From: Plumapathes pennacea
Lineage: Eukaryota; Cnidaria; Anthozoa; Antipatharia; Myriopathidae
NCBI GenBank assembly: GCA_964036295.1
Contig: OZ038465.1
Span: 21,076,331-21,140,330 of the forward strand
Reading direction: 5' to 3'
DNA: 64,000 bases
In this document: positions 40,871 through 52,264 of the stretch, in pieces
Layout: every line of letters begins with the position of its first letter
How positions within the stretch are numbered: the stretch's first letter is position 1
The notes under the pieces: generated by a model
Seen by the model: only the letters and a program-made list of their open reading frames with translations
Databases searched by the model: none
What the model was told of the DNA's origin: nothing
Made by a program: the position numbers and the translations under genes

Positions 40871-43588
40871 CTAGCAAAGTAGGCTATTTTTAAGTTTTGT
40901 TTTGAAAGCAGAAATGCATGGAGAGTTTCGGATATCAGAAGTAAGAGAGTTGAAAAATTTTGGACCTTGATAATTGATGGAAAACTGTCTAATTTGGGTT
41001 CTGCAGAAAGGTAGATAGTAAGATTTGGCATTCCTTGTGTTATAGTTATGCACCTGTTTAACTAATGAAAAATAATCATCAAAGCATTGGGGGAGTAGCC
41101 CATTTTCGTACAAGAACATGAAATTCCCTAGTTGAGATAAATAAATTTGCTCAAGTTTTAGCAACTTGAGGTCTTTGAAAATTGGATCTGTGTGAGCGTC
41201 ATAAGAGTCCTTATTAATAATTCTCATTACTCTTTTTTGGAGGACAACTAAACGGTTGAGGTTAGAAGGAAAAGCTGAGACCCATACTAGTATACAGTAA
41301 TAAAGATAAGGATAAACTAGTGAATGATATAAAGTATGTAGGGAAGACTTAGAAAGGAAAAAACTTGATTTATATAGTATCCCTACGGTGTTGGAAACCT
41401 TACTTGCAACGTGGGCAATGTGGGGTTTCCAAGTCACATGCTCATCTATGACAACACCGAGAAATACAACTTCTTTTACTCTTTTGATTTGACTGTTATT
41501 AATTGAGATAGATATATCAAGTGTTTCCCTTTTCTGTCTAGGTTTAAAAATCATGAAGCTTGACTTTTTGATATTTAGTGAGAGCTTATTACACTTAAAC
41601 CAGTCACTCAGCTTATTCATTTCACGGTTAATAGAGTTGATGAGATAGTTTTGATCTTTGTGTGAGAAAAATATATTAGTGTCATCAGCAAATAGAATAA
41701 TATCGAGAATATCAGAAACATTGCAAAGGTCATTGATATACAGTAAAAAGAAAAGTGGTCCGAGAATTGATCCCTGGGAAACACCACACTTAATGCTTTT
41801 TCGTTGAGAACAATGTCCATTATATTGAACAAACTGGCAAATTTCTGTGAAATAATCTTTTATCCAGTCAAGAGCCACCCCGCGTATACCATAATGTTCT
41901 AATTTATCAAACAGGATGTTAAAGTTAACCGTATCAAATGCCTTTGATAAATCGAGGAAGATACCTATTGCATGTTCTTTACCATCGATTGCTGATATTT
42001 TGTCAAAAAGATGTAGTAATGCAAATGAGGTCGAGTGGTTTTTCCTAAATCCAAACTGGTGCTTGAACAGAATATCGTATTTGTTCAGATACTTAAGAAT
42101 GCGGTTGTATACAGCTTTTTCTAATAGTTTGGAAAAAACTTTAAGGAAAGAGCGGTGAGAATTTGACGATGTTGGAATGTTCTTCGCAAGGTTGGGACCA
42201 ATATTTGTAAAATACTCACAAAAACCATTTGAGATTTCGTCAGCGTTAGAAGTTTCACGATTATCATATTTGAAGACAAAAGGTAACTTAACTGGTTTGG
42301 TTTTCTTGTTCAAAATTTCGTTTAAAACCTTCCATGTCCTTTTTATGTTTGATTTAGTGCCTTCCAATTTTTCCTCATAATATAAATGTTTTGCAATTCT
42401 TAGGGAATGAGTCAGTTTGTTTTTGTATTTTTTATACCTCTCTTCTTTTTGAGGTGTGGGGTTACTGAGATACCGCTTATATAGTCTATTCTTTTTATTT
42501 ATAGATTTTAGAAGGCCTCTTGAAAGCCAGGGTTTACTTATGGTACACTTTCTAGCATTTATTTTATTCAGAGGAAAGCATGAGTTATGCATAGCCATAT
42601 ATTCTTTTGAAAAACTATTGTAGGCATGAGTTGGGTCATTGTAACCGTTCAATTCATTCCAATTGAAATCTCTCAATTTGTCCTTAAATTTCATAACGTT
42701 AGTTTCACTTTTGTCACGAAAAATAATCGGAGAACTGCTATTCAAATCACCATGCCGAATACAGGAAATGGAGAATATAGGGTGATCTGAGATGTCAGTG
42801 AACAAAAGACCATTAAATGCATTATTGTTTAAATTGTTCGTAAAAATATTATCAATTAAGGTAGCAGTGTGTGAAGTTATTCTTGTCGGGCGCGTAATTA
42901 AGGGATAGAACATATTTGAGTACAAAAGATCCAAGAATTCACTTGTTGATTGATGACAATGGTGGTTAATCAGGTTCAGGTTGGTGTCGCTCTGTATATA
43001 ACAGAGTTTGTTATCTTTAGAAATTTTGGACAATAAATTGTTAAAACCGCTTACAAATTCGCTTGGCATTTGATTAGGTGGTCGGTAAATAATGCCAACG
43101 ATGATGGTTTTTTCTTTTGGTCTACAGATTTCAATGAATAAAGATTCAAAACACTGTTGGTCAGCAATAGCTAAATCGTCCCGTAATTTATAGTCTAGTT
43201 CCGAAGTTATGTAAAGACCAACCCCACCACCAACTTTATCGGGTCGATGTTTATGGACAAAAGTATAGCCATCTATGTTAACTGAATGAGAAGAATTTTG
43301 AAGCCACGTTTCTGAGATACCAATGACAGAGAAGTTATGTTTCACATTAGCAAGGAGGTTGGTTAAGCCGCATAGATTACGGGACAGGCTGCGAATATTA
43401 ACATGCAGGAAGGATAAACAAGAAGAATTTGAGAACCTTTCAGAAAATGTATCATAAAATTGGTCTTCGATGTAGTAGTCAGATTCACAAAGATCGGAGA
43501 GAAAAATGTTTTCGGGATCCAGATCAGAGCTAAGGGCCAGAGGTCTATGATAGCTGGATATCAAAGGATTAAATTTTAGACTCGGCAA
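40871..43588 (-). CDS. LINE ORF2: endonuclease and reverse transcriptase (905 aa, internal deletion)
   Basis: The frame is open for 905 codons. The endonuclease (about residues 60-290) has HVNIRSLS, GISETWLQ, SDTNLN (where the family has GDFN) and ISDHPIFSI. RT motifs: FGFRKNHST, GIFLDLSKAFDTVNF (motif A), GVSQGSILGPLFF (motif B), LFADDTNIFF (motif C), then a C-terminus ending AFKTKLKNSLL. At about 42130 the text jumps from SNSHRSFL to KVFSKLLEKAVYNR, omitting the finger region (NYRPIS-type motif and what precedes it), about 85-90 residues, without breaking frame. The copy therefore looks open but probably lacks polymerase activity. Confidence 0.92.
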   Translation of the reverse strand: MPSLKFNPLISSYHRPLALSSDLDPENIFLSDLCESDYYIEDQFYDTFSERFSNSSCLSFLHVNIRSLSRNLCGLTNLLANVKHNFSVIGISETWLQNSSHSVNIDGYTFVHKHRPDKVGGGVGLYITSELDYKLRDDLAIADQQCFESLFIEICRPKEKTIIVGIIYRPPNQMPSEFVSGFNNLLSKISKDNKLCYIQSDTNLNLINHHCHQSTSEFLDLLYSNMFYPLITRPTRITSHTATLIDNIFTNNLNNNAFNGLLFTDISDHPIFSISCIRHGDLNSSSPIIFRDKSETNVMKFKDKLRDFNWNELNGYNDPTHAYNSFSKEYMAMHNSCFPLNKINARKCTISKPWLSRGLLKSINKKNRLYKRYLSNPTPQKEERYKKYKNKLTHSLRIAKHLYYEEKLEGTKSNIKRTWKVLNEILNKKTKPVKLPFVFKYDNRETSNADEISNGFCEYFTNIGPNLAKNIPTSSNSHRSFLKVFSKLLEKAVYNRILKYLNKYDILFKHQFGFRKNHSTSFALLHLFDKISAIDGKEHAIGIFLDLSKAFDTVNFNILFDKLEHYGIRGVALDWIKDYFTEICQFVQYNGHCSQRKSIKCGVSQGSILGPLFFLLYINDLCNVSDILDIILFADDTNIFFSHKDQNYLINSINREMNKLSDWFKCNKLSLNIKKSSFMIFKPRQKRETLDISISINNSQIKRVKEVVFLGVVIDEHVTWKPHIAHVASKVSNTVGILYKSSFFLSKSSLHTLYHSLVYPYLYYCILVWVSAFPSNLNRLVVLQKRVMRIINKDSYDAHTDPIFKDLKLLKLEQIYLSQLGNFMFLYENGLLPQCFDDYFSLVKQVHNYNTRNAKSYYLPFCRTQIRQFSINYQGPKFFNSLTSDIRNSPCISAFKTKLKNSLLC

Positions 43589-43734
43589 TCTATCTTCTGT
43601 GAAATGAACAGGCCATTAGCGAGATCAAAGATAGCTAAACTAAATTCTTCATCGGTTAAGTGATTAAAAGGTAAATCTGCTAACATAAGGGCATAAATCA
43701 ATTCCGTGAAAGAAACTTATCTGGGTAGAGTTAG

Positions 43735-44553
43735 GTGGCCGCAGGCCTGTCCTTGATTATCAATCTGTCCAGGACAAAATACGCAATTTTGCAGGCTTGC
43801 TTAGCTTGCTTGAGTTTAGGTATTTGATCCTTTCTCCTTTCCAGTGTCTCAGTGGCAAGATCCTCGTTGACAAAAAAAGTCTTCTGGCTTCTCCTTCCTT
43901 GCAGCTCTCAAGATTAGATCCTTCTGCTTCCAATTTGCTAGGCGACAGACAATAGTACGAGGTTGTGTCTGTTGGGGGCTGCTTCCAGACTGCTTTCGCC
44001 GTTTCCAAGTACGATGCGCTCGCTCGACATTCACCTCGAAGGGGAGCTTCAGTCGAGATCGTAATGCCTCTTTCGCCTTACTTTCTGTTTCGTCCCAGGT
44101 TTCTTCAGAATCTTCGGTTATCCCATTGATTCTTATGTTGTTCCTTCGGCTCTGATTCTCGAGATACTCCATTTTACCACGATGGTAGTTGATTTGATCT
44201 TGAATCACTCCCAATTCTTCTTCAACTCTCTTCGCATTTACGCTCGTCTTCTTCAAGTCGTCCACTTCTCCTTGCATAAATTCGAGGCTAGATTTCAGCC
44301 CCGAGAGTGTAGTAGTTATTTCATCAACTCTACTGGTAATGTTAGCTAACATGGAGTCGAACAGGCTTCTAAACATGGATTCCTGGACCTTCAACAAGTC
44401 CGCCATATAACTCTTAGTAACAAACTCCGTTCCGCCATCTTGTTTGTCCGTTTCATTATTTTCTTGACCAGTCTGAGCGTGAGGATCAGCTCTTGGTGGT
44501 GTTGGAGCAGGATTTTGTTTATAGTTTTTCTGTGAGCGACGATGGCTACTCAT
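43735..44553 (-). pseudogene. LINE ORF1: coiled coil and RNA-binding domain, one frameshift
   Basis: The likely start is MSSHRRSQKNYK at 44553. A coiled coil runs through residues about 60-140 (LKSSLEFMQGEVDDLKK). Next comes the L1-ORF1-like RNA-binding fold: NQSRRNNIRINGI, ERAHRTWKRRK and QPRTIVCRLANWKQKDLIL. One extra T in a T run near 43868 shifts the frame. In the shifted frame it continues NEDLATETLERRKDQ to KLKQAKQACKIAYFV and stops near 43735. ORF1 proteins bind the element's RNA. Apart from the one base the gene is intact. Confidence 0.85.
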
Positions 44554-44877
44554 TTCCTTGCTGTATTTACTGCTTTGGTCAAAACATCTGTGAGCACTAC
44601 TTCGCAAGTCTGCTCTGCATGGCAGATATCCTAATCCAGAGAGTTCTCGCATTATAGTAATTTTGACCATGAAAACAAATTCTCGATTTATGTTTGACGC
44701 TATAATATGCTATAACCAACAATAGCACTGCTGTTCTCTTTACGCCTAGAAAGAGACAAAGCTTGTAACTGATCATGACTGGAAGTTCAATATAATGAAA
44801 ACGAACCGTAACAAACAATAGTTCCTGCAGTTCGATGCATTTCTAATCAGAAAAAATACATCCGATTTACGCCCGAT

Positions 44878-46119
44878 TTACATTGCAGTTGTTATTTCAG
44901 AAACAACAAATGTTTCAGTGTCATAGGTGACGGTGATGTCATCCATCAGCAGAAGCATCTCGGCAAGTTCAGAATCGCTCTTCCTATCTGGAACAAGTTT
45001 ATCTAACACATTGTTAAAAATTGTAAAATAGACGAGGCCTTCGTCCACTTTAAGCACAACTTTAGCATAACGACTTTGAGGACAACTAGAAGACCTTATG
45101 GTGCATCCGCATCTGTCGCAATGAACAACCAAGGTACCTGTTGCCTGGATTATTCTTTTTGTACACTTCACGCATTTTAAAAATGTTTCAACTTTTTCCA
45201 TGGAGTGTATGCTCGGAAGCTGCACCGGTTTAAGGTTTGATGCCGAGGCTGTTGCTTCTTCAGCTCCTTGCGCTGTTATCAAGGACAGAGCTTTATCCGT
45301 TTTGGGCGTGATGATCGTGTTTCTCACGGTCGAAATCTTTTTACCAAGCCAACGACAAACTTGCATGGGAGATATGTAGTATACTTCGCCTTCTTTCACT
45401 GCGGAAATGTGCCCCTCCCATACATCAAGTGCAATAGTTCCTGTGGTGTCTGCAATTAAAACTTTTGCGACCTTCAGTCGATTTGCTGTTGTGGAAGCTG
45501 TCTCACCGACATCTATTATCTTCCCGTGAACCGCAACATAGTCTCTCTCACATTCACTGTCAATTATTTGTTTCACAGAAAGCTGCGGCTCATCAGATGC
45601 AGCATCTTGGTACTGGAACGAATACTCGGTTGGCGGAGGTGACGAAATGACTGTCATATCGTTCACAATGAGTTTTGATCGATCAGAGGTGTATGTGAAT
45701 CTTTGTAGCTTTACAGGTGTTCGCAACAGTTCATTGTCGGCCAACAGTGCCCTCTTTGCCTTAGAGTAAACCAGTGCTTCTTGTCTTGGCACGGAGGATG
45801 TTTGGAGGATAACTGTAGAATAGTCCACAGTGTTCCGTTTGTTTCTTTTCAAGGGAGATACGTTGTGAACATAAGCGATGATTTTGTAGGAGGTATCACT
45901 GGATGTCGAAGGCGACAAACATAAGCCACTCTCCTGTCTTATGTCTTCTCCAAGTTCCAGAGAGAGGTCACAACCCTCTGGTGTAGTTACGTTTTCTCCA
46001 AGTTCCCGAGAGGGGGACTCATTAAAAACATGTTCTTTTCGGAACTGCTGTACCTGTTGAGCAGTATTAGCTTTGGTTTTATCAACCCGTTTAGATGTTC
46101 TTTTAGCTGCTGACGCCAT
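44878..46119 (-). CDS. RPA1-like OB-fold protein with zinc ribbon (413 aa, intact)
   Basis: This is a single open frame from MASAAKRTSKRV to a TAA at 44878. The N-terminal half (residues 1-195) is low-complexity, with short basic clusters. Residues about 200-310 form an OB fold like those of RPA and related single-strand-binding proteins (VAVHGKIIDVGE, VLIADTTGTIALDVWEGH, then VYYISPMQVCRW). Residues about 325-385 contain a CVKC...CDRCGC zinc ribbon and a YFTIFNNVLDKL segment, as in the C-terminal domain of RPA70. It probably binds single-stranded DNA. RPA-like genes ride in some Helitrons, and this one lies on the same strand upstream of the Helentron with only a LINE between. It could also be an independent anthozoan gene family. 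The intact frame suggests recent origin or selection. Confidence 0.8.
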   Translation of the reverse strand: MASAAKRTSKRVDKTKANTAQQVQQFRKEHVFNESPSRELGENVTTPEGCDLSLELGEDIRQESGLCLSPSTSSDTSYKIIAYVHNVSPLKRNKRNTVDYSTVILQTSSVPRQEALVYSKAKRALLADNELLRTPVKLQRFTYTSDRSKLIVNDMTVISSPPPTEYSFQYQDAASDEPQLSVKQIIDSECERDYVAVHGKIIDVGETASTTANRLKVAKVLIADTTGTIALDVWEGHISAVKEGEVYYISPMQVCRWLGKKISTVRNTIITPKTDKALSLITAQGAEEATASASNLKPVQLPSIHSMEKVETFLKCVKCTKRIIQATGTLVVHCDRCGCTIRSSSCPQSRYAKVVLKVDEGLVYFTIFNNVLDKLVPDRKSDSELAEMLLLMDDITVTYDTETFVVSEITTAM

Positions 46120-46269
46120 TACTTTCTACTGTGCGGTCAAGAGTCTTCTGAATCAACAAACTGCAAACTACCGAGAAAAACTCTCCTGCATAGGTGGGGC
46201 AAGCGACTGATCACGTCATACCTGATTCTCGTTCATGATTGGAGGACATTTTAATTGAAACCTGATTTG

Positions 46270-46560
46270 TTGTTTTGAAAAGAACGTATGCTACATTAAA
46301 AAGATTGCATTTCTCCTGAGTGATTCTTGTATTTTCAAGATTGGAATGAATAATACCTTTGAATACCCTTTTGAAAAGAATGCATCCTACTTAACAGATC
46401 TCGTTTCTCCTGAGTGGATCTTGTGATTTCAAGATTGGGATGATTAAAACCCACGAAAATGGCTAATTGAGTTACGTGTCGCTTATTTTGAAGAGAATGC
46501 ATCCTACATTAAAGGATCGTGTTTCTTCTGAGTGCATCTTGTGTTTCAAGAATCTTATCA
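46270..46560. repeat. Three imperfect direct repeats of ~100 bp
   Basis: The phrase GAA(A/G)AGAA(T/C)G.ATCCTAC followed by GTTTCTCCTGAGTG and TTTCAAGA occurs at about 46276, 46372 and 46488. No coding content. It lies upstream of the RPA-like gene. Confidence 0.65.
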
Positions 46561-46599
46561 ACCGAGTGTTCCTGCCCTCAGGGTCACCCTGTCCCCCAA

Positions 46600-46760
46600 G
46601 ACAAGCTGTGATTTGTCATGTAAACGCTCACTTCGATTTATAAAGAAATGTATGAATGGGTGACTTGATTAGAATTGATAGTTTAATCAGCTATTATCTT
46701 AGCAAGGTATCAAAAGCCAAACTCTCCTTACTGTATGATATATTTTTGCTGCTAAAACCG
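46600..46760 (+). repeat. Diverged relative of the non-autonomous Helitron
   Basis: The stretch GTTTAATCAG...GGTATCAAAAGCCAAACTC...TGTATGATAT is a diverged match of the Helitron interior at about 22590-22660 (and inverted near 52380-52440). The Helitron ends are not found here. Confidence 0.5.
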
Positions 46761-47419
46761 AATGAGAAAACTGAACTTGATCACGCTTGAGGGTGAAACG
46801 GTTAATAGAACGTTTGTCTCGCCAACAAAGGCACACAAAAGCGACACCCACATTAAATTCTATCATTGTACAATGTATATAGTTATAACATAAAGCTGTT
46901 TACAATGTTTAAAGTAAACACAATAGTATAGTGTAATACTGTGGTTTTCAAGAATAACCCATTAAAGCATTAAAGCAATCGCAATGAAACAAATAATTTC
47001 CCTCGCGGCTTTATGGTCGGGGTTATTTGCGAAGGAAAGTCGACGGTTCTGACACTGATGCACGATGCTGCCACTGTAAACACAACAGTGCAACTACATG
47101 TATGCTTTTTTTATGTATGAGCACCTTTTTTCACTTGCAGCTTTTTGGTTGCGGTTATTTGCCGAGTAAAGTCGACAGTTCTGACATCGAAGCATGATGC
47201 TGTCACTGGAAGACGACGGTTTTTTCATTGATGCACAATCCTACCGTTGTAAACAATGCAGCTACGATTTTCTCCATCTTCGAACACCCTTTTTCATTTC
47301 GAACTCTCAATTAAAGAGTCATATTCCAACAATTCATGAAACCAGAGTAGAAACAAATCCAAAGGTCAGAGCGCGTCAGCAGAAAATCACGTGTTCAAAA
47401 GAAGAGCACTCAACCAGTC
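46761..47419. other. Non-coding stretch with a local duplication
   Basis: The phrase AAGTCGACGGTTCTGACA...TGATGC near 47036-47090 recurs at about 47170-47230. A 123-codon plus-strand frame starts here (47194) but runs into the A-rich tract at 47448 and the LINE antisense, so I do not accept it as a gene. Confidence 0.5.
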
Positions 47420-48789
47420 AGCGTGTGCCATTTCTTGACCCCAAAACAAAAAAAAAAAAAAGCAAAAAAAGCCCATTCCTAGACTTGGCTATAGGCCAAG
47501 TAATAAAGCGGACAGCCCGTTCATTTACTAGTTCCGGCATTGAAGTGCATTTCTTGCTGCAGTGATGCCATGTTTCTGCGCAATAGTTAAATTGGGGAAG
47601 AATAAAGGCAAAATATAGGTCCCTTTTTGTCTCAAAAGGCAGCATTTTCTTCATCTGCTGCAGTACTGCTGTTTGTTGACTTACTTTTCGGCAAAGATTG
47701 CGTATATGCTTCTCAAACTTGAGCTTATTGTCAATTGTGACTCCAAACAGATCGATTTCGCTTGTTATTGGGATGCTGGTGTTGTCGCAGGAGAGGTTTG
47801 GAAGTTCTCGAGTCTTTCCCGTTATCATTGCTTGATATTTTGTCGGGTTCTGCGTCATCCCATTCTCGTCATATCATTTATCTGCATTTTGGAAATCTGC
47901 GTTGACGACCTGCTCAATTTGTGTTACATCCTTGTCTGCGTAGAACATCTGTGTGTCGTCAGCATAGCCGGACAGAGTGCTGCGTTTGATGGAGATTGAT
48001 AAGTTCGGTTAAGCTAAGAAGTGTGGTGTCGCATCCGTGGTGTTTTCTGTAGGCAAGTACATATTTGTGGTAAATTTCCTCAAAATGTGGGCTCATTCTT
48101 GTGTGGACGAGTCTTTCGAATACTTTAGATAATGCAGGTAGAATTGTAAGTGGCCTGTAGTTTGTCTTCATTAGAGTGCATTCCTTTTTGTGGACAGGGG
48201 CGATTTCTCCGAGTTTCCATTGTTGAGGTACTCTGGCAGCGTCCAGTATAAAGTTAAACAGCATACTAAAAAGGTGACACAAAACAGCTGCAGATTCTTT
48301 GACTGCCCGTGGGGGAATTAAGTCCCAGCCCGTTGCTTTATTGGCCTTGAGTTTCATCATTACTTCGTGAACTTCTTGTGGGCTTGTTTTGTTGAGTGAT
48401 AGTTTTGTTGCCTCCTTCAAATGGCGAGAAATGTGCGTGAGATTGGGCGTGGGTTGGTTCTGATTGCGTTCTTTTGTTTCGGTAGCACTTGAGAAATATT
48501 CATTTAGTATTTCAGCCACCTGTTGCTGGTCTCTGATGACTTTCTCATTGTCCTTTATTATGCGGCCCTTCCCGGTGTTTGTGTTCTTTCTTGAGTTGAT
48601 GAGAGGCTTTATTGTGCTCCAGAATTTATTTTGGTCTGCATGTTTTTCTTTACAAAGCCCTCGGAAATGCTCCTGTACTGCCTGTCTTTGCTTACTGACC
48701 ACTTTGTTGCGCATTATGCGATATTTTCCCCAGTCATCATGATGCCTTGATTTGTTAAACTTTCTCTTGAGTCGGTCCCGCTCTCTCAT
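47420..48789 (-). pseudogene. LINE reverse transcriptase, catalytic motif A deleted
   Basis: 48789-47959 carries MRERDRLKRKFNKSR, FWSTIKPLINSRK, LKANKATGWDLIPPRAVK, NYRPLTILPALSKVFERL and LAYRKHHGCDTTLLSLTELI. At about 47965 the text jumps straight to YADDTQMFYADKD. The stretch that should hold motif A (DLSKAFD type) and motif B (PQGS type), about 100 residues, is missing and the frame is shifted. The thumb follows (KLKFEKHIRNLCRKVS ... FAFILPQFNYCAETW) and ends abruptly after VNERAVRFI near 47510. Confidence 0.85.
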
Positions 48790-48989
48790 AGCCGCCCGAA
48801 TTTCTGCTGTTATGAACTGTGATTGAGGTGTTATGCGCTTCTTAAAAGATCTGATGGGAGCGTGTTCATCCAGTACTTGAGTATACAGGTTTTGCCAGAG
48901 CCAGTATACATTGTCTGGGTCATCGAATATGTAGGCTGTAGAGAAGGGAACTTTATCTAGGTCTTCCAGAAAAGATTGTTTATTAAACT

Positions 48990-50304
48990 GCTTGAAGGAT
49001 CATTTCTTAATTGTCACAGCTTTGGGGCACAATAACTTTGTTTTTAGCACTGTGTAAACCAGGTTGTGATTACTTAGTCCAGTTTCTATTGTGCCTGAGT
49101 CCTTCATAAAGGCTGGAACGTTAGTGGGGATGACATCAAGGCATGATGCTCTGTTAGGAAATATTCTTGTGGGAGTGTTTATCAAGCTGTCCAGGTCGTA
49201 GATGTCGCATATATTTAACAAGCATCTGTCTTGCTTGTTATTAGCTAGCGGGTCAAGTAAATCACAATTTAGATCTCCGGTACAAATTACATTCTCACAC
49301 AGAGATGTGGCTTTGTCCAGTACGCCAGACATTTCCTTTGTGAAGGTCTGGTTATCGATGGAGGGAGGCTTGTACGCGTTGACTAGCATGAATCTTCTTT
49401 GGCCTAAGCACATATCAAAGAGAAGATTCTCTACTGATGTTGATGCATGTCTCTTGCATATGGCGCCGATGTTGTCTCGCACAAAAACCGCAATTCCACC
49501 TCCACCTTTGACTCTGTTGCGTCAGAATAGTTTGTATCCTTCGACGTTGAACTGTGAGTTTGGGAAGGTACTATCGATCTATGTTTCTTGGATCGCAAGG
49601 ACGTCAAAGATGTTGTTCCCAAGCCATTTTTTTATCTCTTCAAACTTGTTTGATAGGCTGTTGATGTTCAGATTAGCTATGATGCATTCTTTACGGTTGT
49701 TTCTTATATGTTTGATGTCAGCAACTTGTACGGTTGTGTCAGCTCCTGTGCCATTAGTCGCATTCAGCTTGTTCAAGGAATCCTCTTGGAAGAAAGATTC
49801 GCTAAAGTTCGGAAGAGCACATCGGATGCAGGTCCAATCGATGTCTGGGTGAATCCAATAATACTGGAACGTGTTCGTTGAAAACTGCAGGCATTTCACG
49901 TGCGACCATACGTCGCAAGAGCGACACAAGATGGCGTCTTGATTATTTCTGACGGTATTTCTGCACTCACCACAAGGGAACTTAGTTGTTTGACTTTTCC
50001 TTGGGCCTGGATATGGGGAAATGTCACCGCAGTCCAATATGCTATGTTTGATATGGAAGGTACTCGTGCCGTTGGTGGTATGGCAGATTCTGCTGTGGAA
50101 GAACTGCTTTGATTGAGTCTTCGCTACGGTAGCTCTTGGCCTTTTCTGGATCGTTTCATGCGGGATTAAGCATGAATTTCTTGTGCTTTGGCCTCCTCTT
50201 CCATAGCCTAATTTCCTGGGCGGATTTTGTGTGGGTAGCAAGAGTGGAAACAGGAGTAGTAGAAGTAATGTTGTGGAGCTTGTAACTCCTGAACCGGCCG
50301 CCAT
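48990..50304 (-). pseudogene. LINE PHD finger and apurinic-like endonuclease
   Basis: A likely start is MMAAGSG near 50304. A PHD finger lies at 49800-49990 (FPCGECRNTV, ILCRSCDVWSHVKC, WTCIRC), a C4HC3 arrangement. The endonuclease begins IANLNINSLSNKFEEI and FDVLAIQET (about 49590) and continues, after a stop and a frameshift near 49550-49480, with GGGGIAVFVRDN, ICTGDLNCDLLD (catalytic Asp and Asn) and GLSNHNLVYT. A stop at about 49000 (VTIKK) separates it from the RT part. Confidence 0.82.
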
Positions 50305-50745
50305 CATGCGGTGACATCTCAGCGATGACACAATAGCTTGGTATGTCGATAAACTGCCGCACTTTGGAGAAAATCGGCTCAAAAAATCAAAATCGTGTTT
50401 AATTGCATAAGTCATAAATTAGAGATCTTCGAGATGACGCCAACTAGATTTGTTGATATTGCAAATTTAAGCTGCTGAAACAAAATTACGGAAATATTTG
50501 TGCAGTTCAAGTGAACTAAGGTGAAATACGGAAATTTGTGCCTTTCAATTTCCCAAAATTTGACCTTTTTGCACACCAAAATAGCACTGAGGGGGTGGTT
50601 AAAATTAGAAGTAAACAATTATATTTTGGAACGGATCTCACCTATTGCAATCTTATAGGATAGAGAACAAGCGATGAAAGTTTGAAGGAGATCGGCCGAT
50701 CCCTGTCCGTGGGTCCTGCCTGGTTCTTACTGACAATGACACTTA

Positions 50746-52264
50746 AGCATACTTGTCCGCAAAAATCGAACATTGAGCGGCAAACTTCACAAACTCAAAA
50801 TCGCTCAAACTTTGGCCATTAGTAGTCCATAATGAGTTATTCATTGCTGTGGTGTTTATTTCTTAGACAAGTTTTTATTCCGGCTGAAAATAAAGAAAAA
50901 TGATTTCAGAGCCAAACGGTCAATTTCAGCTTGAAAATTGCCTGTTTTGAAGCTAACCGCACGCCTTTAACATGAATACATCAGACATTCATTTACTGTC
51001 GGCTTATTTTACAACTTCTTCTGGTTCTATTCTATAATTTTCATCAACATTAGAAAAATTCATGGTATTAGCAGTGGCCTGAAACAATTCTCACTGCTTC
51101 TCTATGGAAATTACTACCCAGAATAAAAAAATAATTTATCCTACTACCATTGTCAAAAAAGTGGTGAAATTTAGGAATTGAACTCAAAAAGAAATGTTCT
51201 TTTAAACTGATTGAAAATATATTTGGGGAAAGTACAGTGCGCTCTTTGAGAGAGTGCTCAAAATGGCGGACCAAGCACGAAAAATGATACACGTGACAAG
51301 CTGATTGTGTGACATACGGTGATCAAAGCACATGAAAAGGGTAATTATAAATTCCGAACTCAACGGACAAACATGTTATCTTATAAATTAGACCCAGGCG
51401 GTAGGATTTTGCATATTTCATTGATGCCTTCCCCTCTTTTGCTGGCGTATGTAATTTAGGAACAGTTGGTTTCATTGTGTAACTTTTGGTTTGGCTTATA
51501 AACGAATGTCGTGATTACTAGGACATTGTTTTGTTTCTTCTGTTAATCCGCCTTGTATTTGCTAATTTAGCTACACCATTGTGCTGTTTGCCAGCCTAAT
51601 TTGCATAAGACGTGTATGCAATAGACGTCATGGAGCTGTCAGATTTGTCAAAAGTCAGAATTCGTCAGGATTGCAAACTGGTTCACACTCATTTACAGGA
51701 GCTCGTAATACTAGAAATAAAATAATCGCAAATATCCCCTCGCTCTGAGTGGGTCTTCAGAAAGCGGGGTTCTTGTTTATTTTCCGCTCAGAGATTATTT
51801 AATTTTTTTTGTAAACCACGGTTGTGTAGTGACGTCACCAGTTGGCCGCTAAAAAAAACTTTGTCACAGGGCAGTCTGGGTTTAGTTCAGACAACGTGCA
51901 GTCTTCAATTTTCGAGACACTAGCTGAACTCTAAAATTTGCTGAGACAACATTTACACGCAACTACAGAATACTCCCGAGGCTTAAAAGCCAAGAAAAGC
52001 CCAACTAGAATCGTGACTCAATTAGTTTTGCACAGTCAGCAAAGTCGATATTGGACACCGAAATTTTCATGAATTTCAAAAAAAGCCACGATTTCTCCAG
52101 CCAACGCTTTGTCCTAACTACATATGTGTAGGTTTTTATTTTTATTTTATCAATTTAATACGCTTCTCCGAGTTTACATCGCGCAGAATGCCCATTGTTC
52201 TCAGGACATTTACTTCCAGTTGATGGAATTCTTAGGTCAGTCATAATGTGTATTGTTATTTTAA
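50746..52264. other. Non-coding stretch between LINE and Helitron
   Basis: No gene or RNA is supported. Short minus-strand frames such as 51068-51292 have no recognisable motif. The only weak repeat is the CTAGAAATA...AATCGCA...CCCCTCGCTCTG block near 51710-51750, shared with 29325-29370. Confidence 0.5.

Larger units (their letters stand above)
40800..44600 (-). mobile_element. CR1/L2-like LINE with two ORFs, near full length
   Basis: It contains an ORF1 (43735-44553) and an ORF2 (40871-43588) in order on the minus strand. The 3' end is a short repeat tail of GCACT-type units (40764-40825). ORF2 is open throughout. ORF1 has a single 1-nt frameshift. The 5' limit is uncertain; the RPA-like gene begins its 3' end at 44878. 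Confidence 0.88.
47420..50745 (-). mobile_element. LINE with PHD finger, endonuclease and RT; internally deleted
   Basis: Order on the minus strand: 5' UTR (50420-50745, also found at 18405-18845), PHD finger, endonuclease, RT. An RT part is missing and the C-terminus is cut short near 47510, next to a long A run on the plus strand. Stops and frameshifts occur throughout the coding region. The PHD domain in the first part is typical of some CR1-clade LINEs. Confidence 0.85.

Noticed and set aside
47194..47565. 123-codon plus-strand ORF
   Set aside because: It crosses a long A run and the antisense of a LINE, and has no family resemblance.
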